Below are positions 62,346 to 64,000 of a DNA stretch of 64,000 nucleotides, in pieces. Made by a program: the position numbers and the translations under genes. This DNA comes from D2472 sp964275585 (GTDB lineage: Bacteria; Pseudomonadota; Gammaproteobacteria; Magnimaribacterales; D2472): contig CAXYCJ010000012.1 in NCBI GenBank assembly GCA_964275585.1, positions 19,229 through 83,228 of the forward strand, in the 5' to 3' direction. The notes under the pieces were generated by a model. It ran no database searches, was not told where the DNA came from, and saw only the letters and a list, made by a program, of their open reading frames with translations. Each line of letters starts with the position of its first letter. The first letter of the stretch is position 1.

Positions 62346-63011
62346 TCAGTCTTCGAATAATTCACTTTGATCCTCGTTAATAATTTCCTCGTCTAGGTCC
62401 GGTTCACTAATAAACGGACCCATGGCGGGCTGGCTTTCCAAAAGCCCGGCGGCACGCAACTCTTTGAGACCAGGAAGATCACGTGCGCTTTCCAATCCAA
62501 AGTGATCAAGAAAGTTTTGTGTCACCACAAAAGTGACAGGCCGACCTGGGGTCAGTTTACGCCGGCCAAACCTGATCCACTCCATTTCAATAAGCTGGTC
62601 CACTGTCCCACGAGAAACACTTACACCACGAATTTCTTCAATTTCCAACCGTGTTACGGGTTGGTGATAGGCTATAATGGCAAGCGTCTCGATTGCAGCA
62701 CGGCTTAGTTTGCGCGTTTCCACAAGCTCTTTTTGCATCAAGAAACTCAGATTAGAGGCCGTTCTAATAGCCCAGGCGTCGCCTACTTTCATAACATTAA
62801 CACCGCGCCCTATATAGCGTTTACGTAGGTGAACCAGCGCTTCTGCCGCGTCACAGCCATGCGGCATCCGCTCATTCAAAGCCCTTACAGTAATCGGCTC
62901 AGCAGTGGCAAATAAAATTGCCTCAATCATCCGCTCCTGTTCGTTGATCGGAGGAGCCTCAAACAAACTCTGTTCAGAATTGTTATCCTGTTGTTCAGGA
63001 TCACTCATCAA
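62346..63011 (-). CDS. scpB: Segregation and condensation protein B
   Basis: A 221-residue ScpB. The two winged helices are recognisable in MIEAILFATAEPITVRALNERM and LSRAAIETLAIIAYHQPVTRLEIEEIRGV (quoted in parts: ETLAIIAYHQPVTR, EEIRGVSVSRGTVDQL). It joins ScpA and SMC in chromosome condensation. It overlaps scpA by 4 nt. In many Rhodobacterales tatA follows; here a non-coding gap follows. Confidence 0.93.
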   Translation of the reverse strand: MMSDPEQQDNNSEQSLFEAPPINEQERMIEAILFATAEPITVRALNERMPHGCDAAEALVHLRKRYIGRGVNVMKVGDAWAIRTASNLSFLMQKELVETRKLSRAAIETLAIIAYHQPVTRLEIEEIRGVSVSRGTVDQLIEMEWIRFGRRKLTPGRPVTFVVTQNFLDHFGLESARDLPGLKELRAAGLLESQPAMGPFISEPDLDEEIINEDQSELFED

Positions 63012-63796
63012 TCACCCCTTCTTTTTAATTCAATGGGCTCAAAAGTACCGCTTTGGCGCAATTCAATCTGACCGGCTTTGGCCAATTCTAAAGACGCAGC
63101 AAAATTCGCAGCTGTCGCAGCACGGCGGCGCACTGGATCTGTGCGCCAATCTTCGGGAAGATAGCTTGCAAGATCCGTCCAATCACCGGCAAAACCGATC
63201 AGTCCGCGCATTTTGGTCAGCGCCTCTTCCATAGTAAAGACGTTGTTTCGATCTATCAGAAACGGACGGAATTCATCCTTTGTTCGGATGCGCGAATACC
63301 CTTGCATTAGATCAAGCAGAGTTGCGGAATATGTGACGCGCCGCACCATTTCAAGCTTTTCAGGAATGCCGCGGATAAAGAAATCACGACCCTTTTGATC
63401 ACGCGCCATCAGCTTTGCAGCGGCATTGCGCATCGCCTGCAACCGCTCTAGCTGAAAAGCCAGCCGCGCAGCCAGTTCTTCGCCCGAAGGGCCTTCTTCG
63501 GTTGGATCAGGCGGCAGCAGAAGACGGGACTTTAAAAATGCTAGCCACGCAGCCATGACAAGATAGTCTGCCGCCAATTCGATACGCAGTTCTTTTGCGC
63601 GTTCAATGAACGCAAGATATTGCCGCGCCAGATCAAGAACTGATATTTTCAACAGGTCAACTTTTTGCGTCCTGCTCAGGCTGAGCAAAAGATCAAGCGG
63701 TCCTTCAAATCCATCAACGTCCACAATAAGAGCTTCTGCGTCCAAACGTTCACCAACGTCCAGTGTCTCATTCATCGGGCTATCGAGTTGTGTCAT
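63008..63796 (-). CDS. scpA: Segregation and condensation protein A (kleisin)
   Basis: A 262-residue kleisin with FEGPLDLLLSLSRTQKVDLL near the N-terminus and YLVMAAWLAFLKSRLLLP (each a typical ScpA segment). The C-terminal winged-helix region is shorter than in Firmicutes, as in alphaproteobacteria. It bridges the SMC heads and binds ScpB. It follows nagZ by 15 nt. Confidence 0.94.
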   Translation of the reverse strand: MTQLDSPMNETLDVGERLDAEALIVDVDGFEGPLDLLLSLSRTQKVDLLKISVLDLARQYLAFIERAKELRIELAADYLVMAAWLAFLKSRLLLPPDPTEEGPSGEELAARLAFQLERLQAMRNAAAKLMARDQKGRDFFIRGIPEKLEMVRRVTYSATLLDLMQGYSRIRTKDEFRPFLIDRNNVFTMEEALTKMRGLIGFAGDWTDLASYLPEDWRTDPVRRRAATAANFAASLELAKAGQIELRQSGTFEPIELKRRGD

Positions 63797-63811
63797 TCCG
63801 CCTCGGCTAGA

Positions 63812-64000
63812 TCATCTTGTCTTAAGCTGCGCGTGCGCCTGCGCTAGATCTACTTTGATGCCAGACAAAGAGTTATGCAAGGCCATAACTTTGTGCGCGC
63901 GCAGTTGAGCCGTAGCACTCATTTCACCTATGGAGTCTGTGATATCGCGCATTTCGCCCAGTTCACCATTGCAATGCAAAACAAGATCGCATCCGACATC
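63812..64000 (-). CDS. nagZ: Beta-N-acetylhexosaminidase NagZ, C-terminal fragment
   Basis: The minus strand is open from the window edge to a TGA at 63812-63814. It encodes DVGCDLVLHCNGELGEMRD and then an Ala-rich C-terminal helix ending AQAHAQLKTR. The CDLVLHCNG segment is the usual end of the GH3 barrel in alphaproteobacterial NagZ, and nagZ-scpA-scpB is a common order. NagZ removes GlcNAc from muropeptides in the cytoplasm. Confidence 0.8.
   Translation of the reverse strand, partial: DVGCDLVLHCNGELGEMRDITDSIGEMSATAQLRAHKVMALHNSLSGIKVDLAQAHAQLKTR

Noticed and set aside
1..64000. CRISPR arrays, insertion sequences, prophage or toxin-antitoxin genes
   Set aside because: I found no regularly spaced repeats, transposase, integrase or phage-like genes on either strand.

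Overview
The window is a chimera of two unrelated bacterial genomes joined by a synthetic adapter. Positions 1-60782 are AT-rich, very compact DNA from a gammaproteobacterium. The serS-crcB-lolA-ftsK/trxB neighbourhood is typical of gammaproteobacteria. The gene content (TonB receptor, many SDRs, acyl-CoA synthetases and thiolase-fold proteins, Na+-pumping oxaloacetate decarboxylase, S8 protease, convergent genes overlapping at their stop codons) fits a streamlined marine heterotroph of the SAR86 kind; that lineage name is an inference. Positions 60834-64000 have visibly higher GC. They carry tRNA-Pro(GGG), a long-form dCTP deaminase, scpB, scpA and the end of nagZ, a gene set typical of Rhodobacterales-like alphaproteobacteria. 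Between them (60783-60833) lie two head-to-head copies of the SMART/SMARTer cDNA-amplification oligo, so the join is a library or assembly artefact and not horizontal transfer.

Layout. 1-4006: a 2OG-Fe(II) oxygenase cut by the window edge and a large TonB-dependent receptor. 4107-9582: serS (one-base frameshift), crcB, lolA and ftsK, divergent from trxB. 9588-11475: a small membrane peptide, an AcuI/YhdH-type reductase and a type II 3-hydroxyacyl-CoA dehydrogenase. 11578-13876: a clear sigma-54 promoter, then a TorF-type porin, glnK and amtB (ammonium uptake). 13873-18298: an acyltransferase and oadB-oadA-oadG. 18348-23662: a phosphodiesterase, a sterol-methyltransferase-like enzyme, an MFS exporter, a metallo-beta-lactamase-fold hydrolase and small proteins. 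23647-31036: one long head-to-tail operon with an acyl-CoA synthetase, two DUF35 proteins, two thiolase-fold proteins that lack the usual nucleophilic Cys, two crotonases, DedA and a HIT protein. 31181-32747: two SDRs. 32736-36040: a PiT transporter, a porin and a beta-propeller phytase. 36254-39379: a small membrane peptide, a TetR regulator, a SnoaL-like protein, PPK2 and Ppx/GppA. 39376-48750: a type II secretion operon (gspC-M). 48832-51288: PhoR-PhoB. 51347-60782: an acyl-CoA synthetase, an S8 protease lipoprotein, and an SDR/KstD-like/acyl-CoA synthetase/SDR run ending in a truncated gamma-glutamyltransferase.

Three themes stand out. The first is phosphate scavenging: PhoBR, PiT, a phytase with its own porin, and PPK2 with Ppx, with a candidate PhoB-type repeat array upstream of PiT. 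The second is breakdown of a CoA-activated, probably polycyclic or steroid-like substrate, suggested by Cys-less thiolase/DUF35 pairs, a KstD-like flavoprotein, several SDRs and crotonases, and an SMT-like methyltransferase. The third is protein secretion (T2SS). The second theme is the best candidate for a poorly described system. The adapter join is the most important fact for anyone using the sequence.
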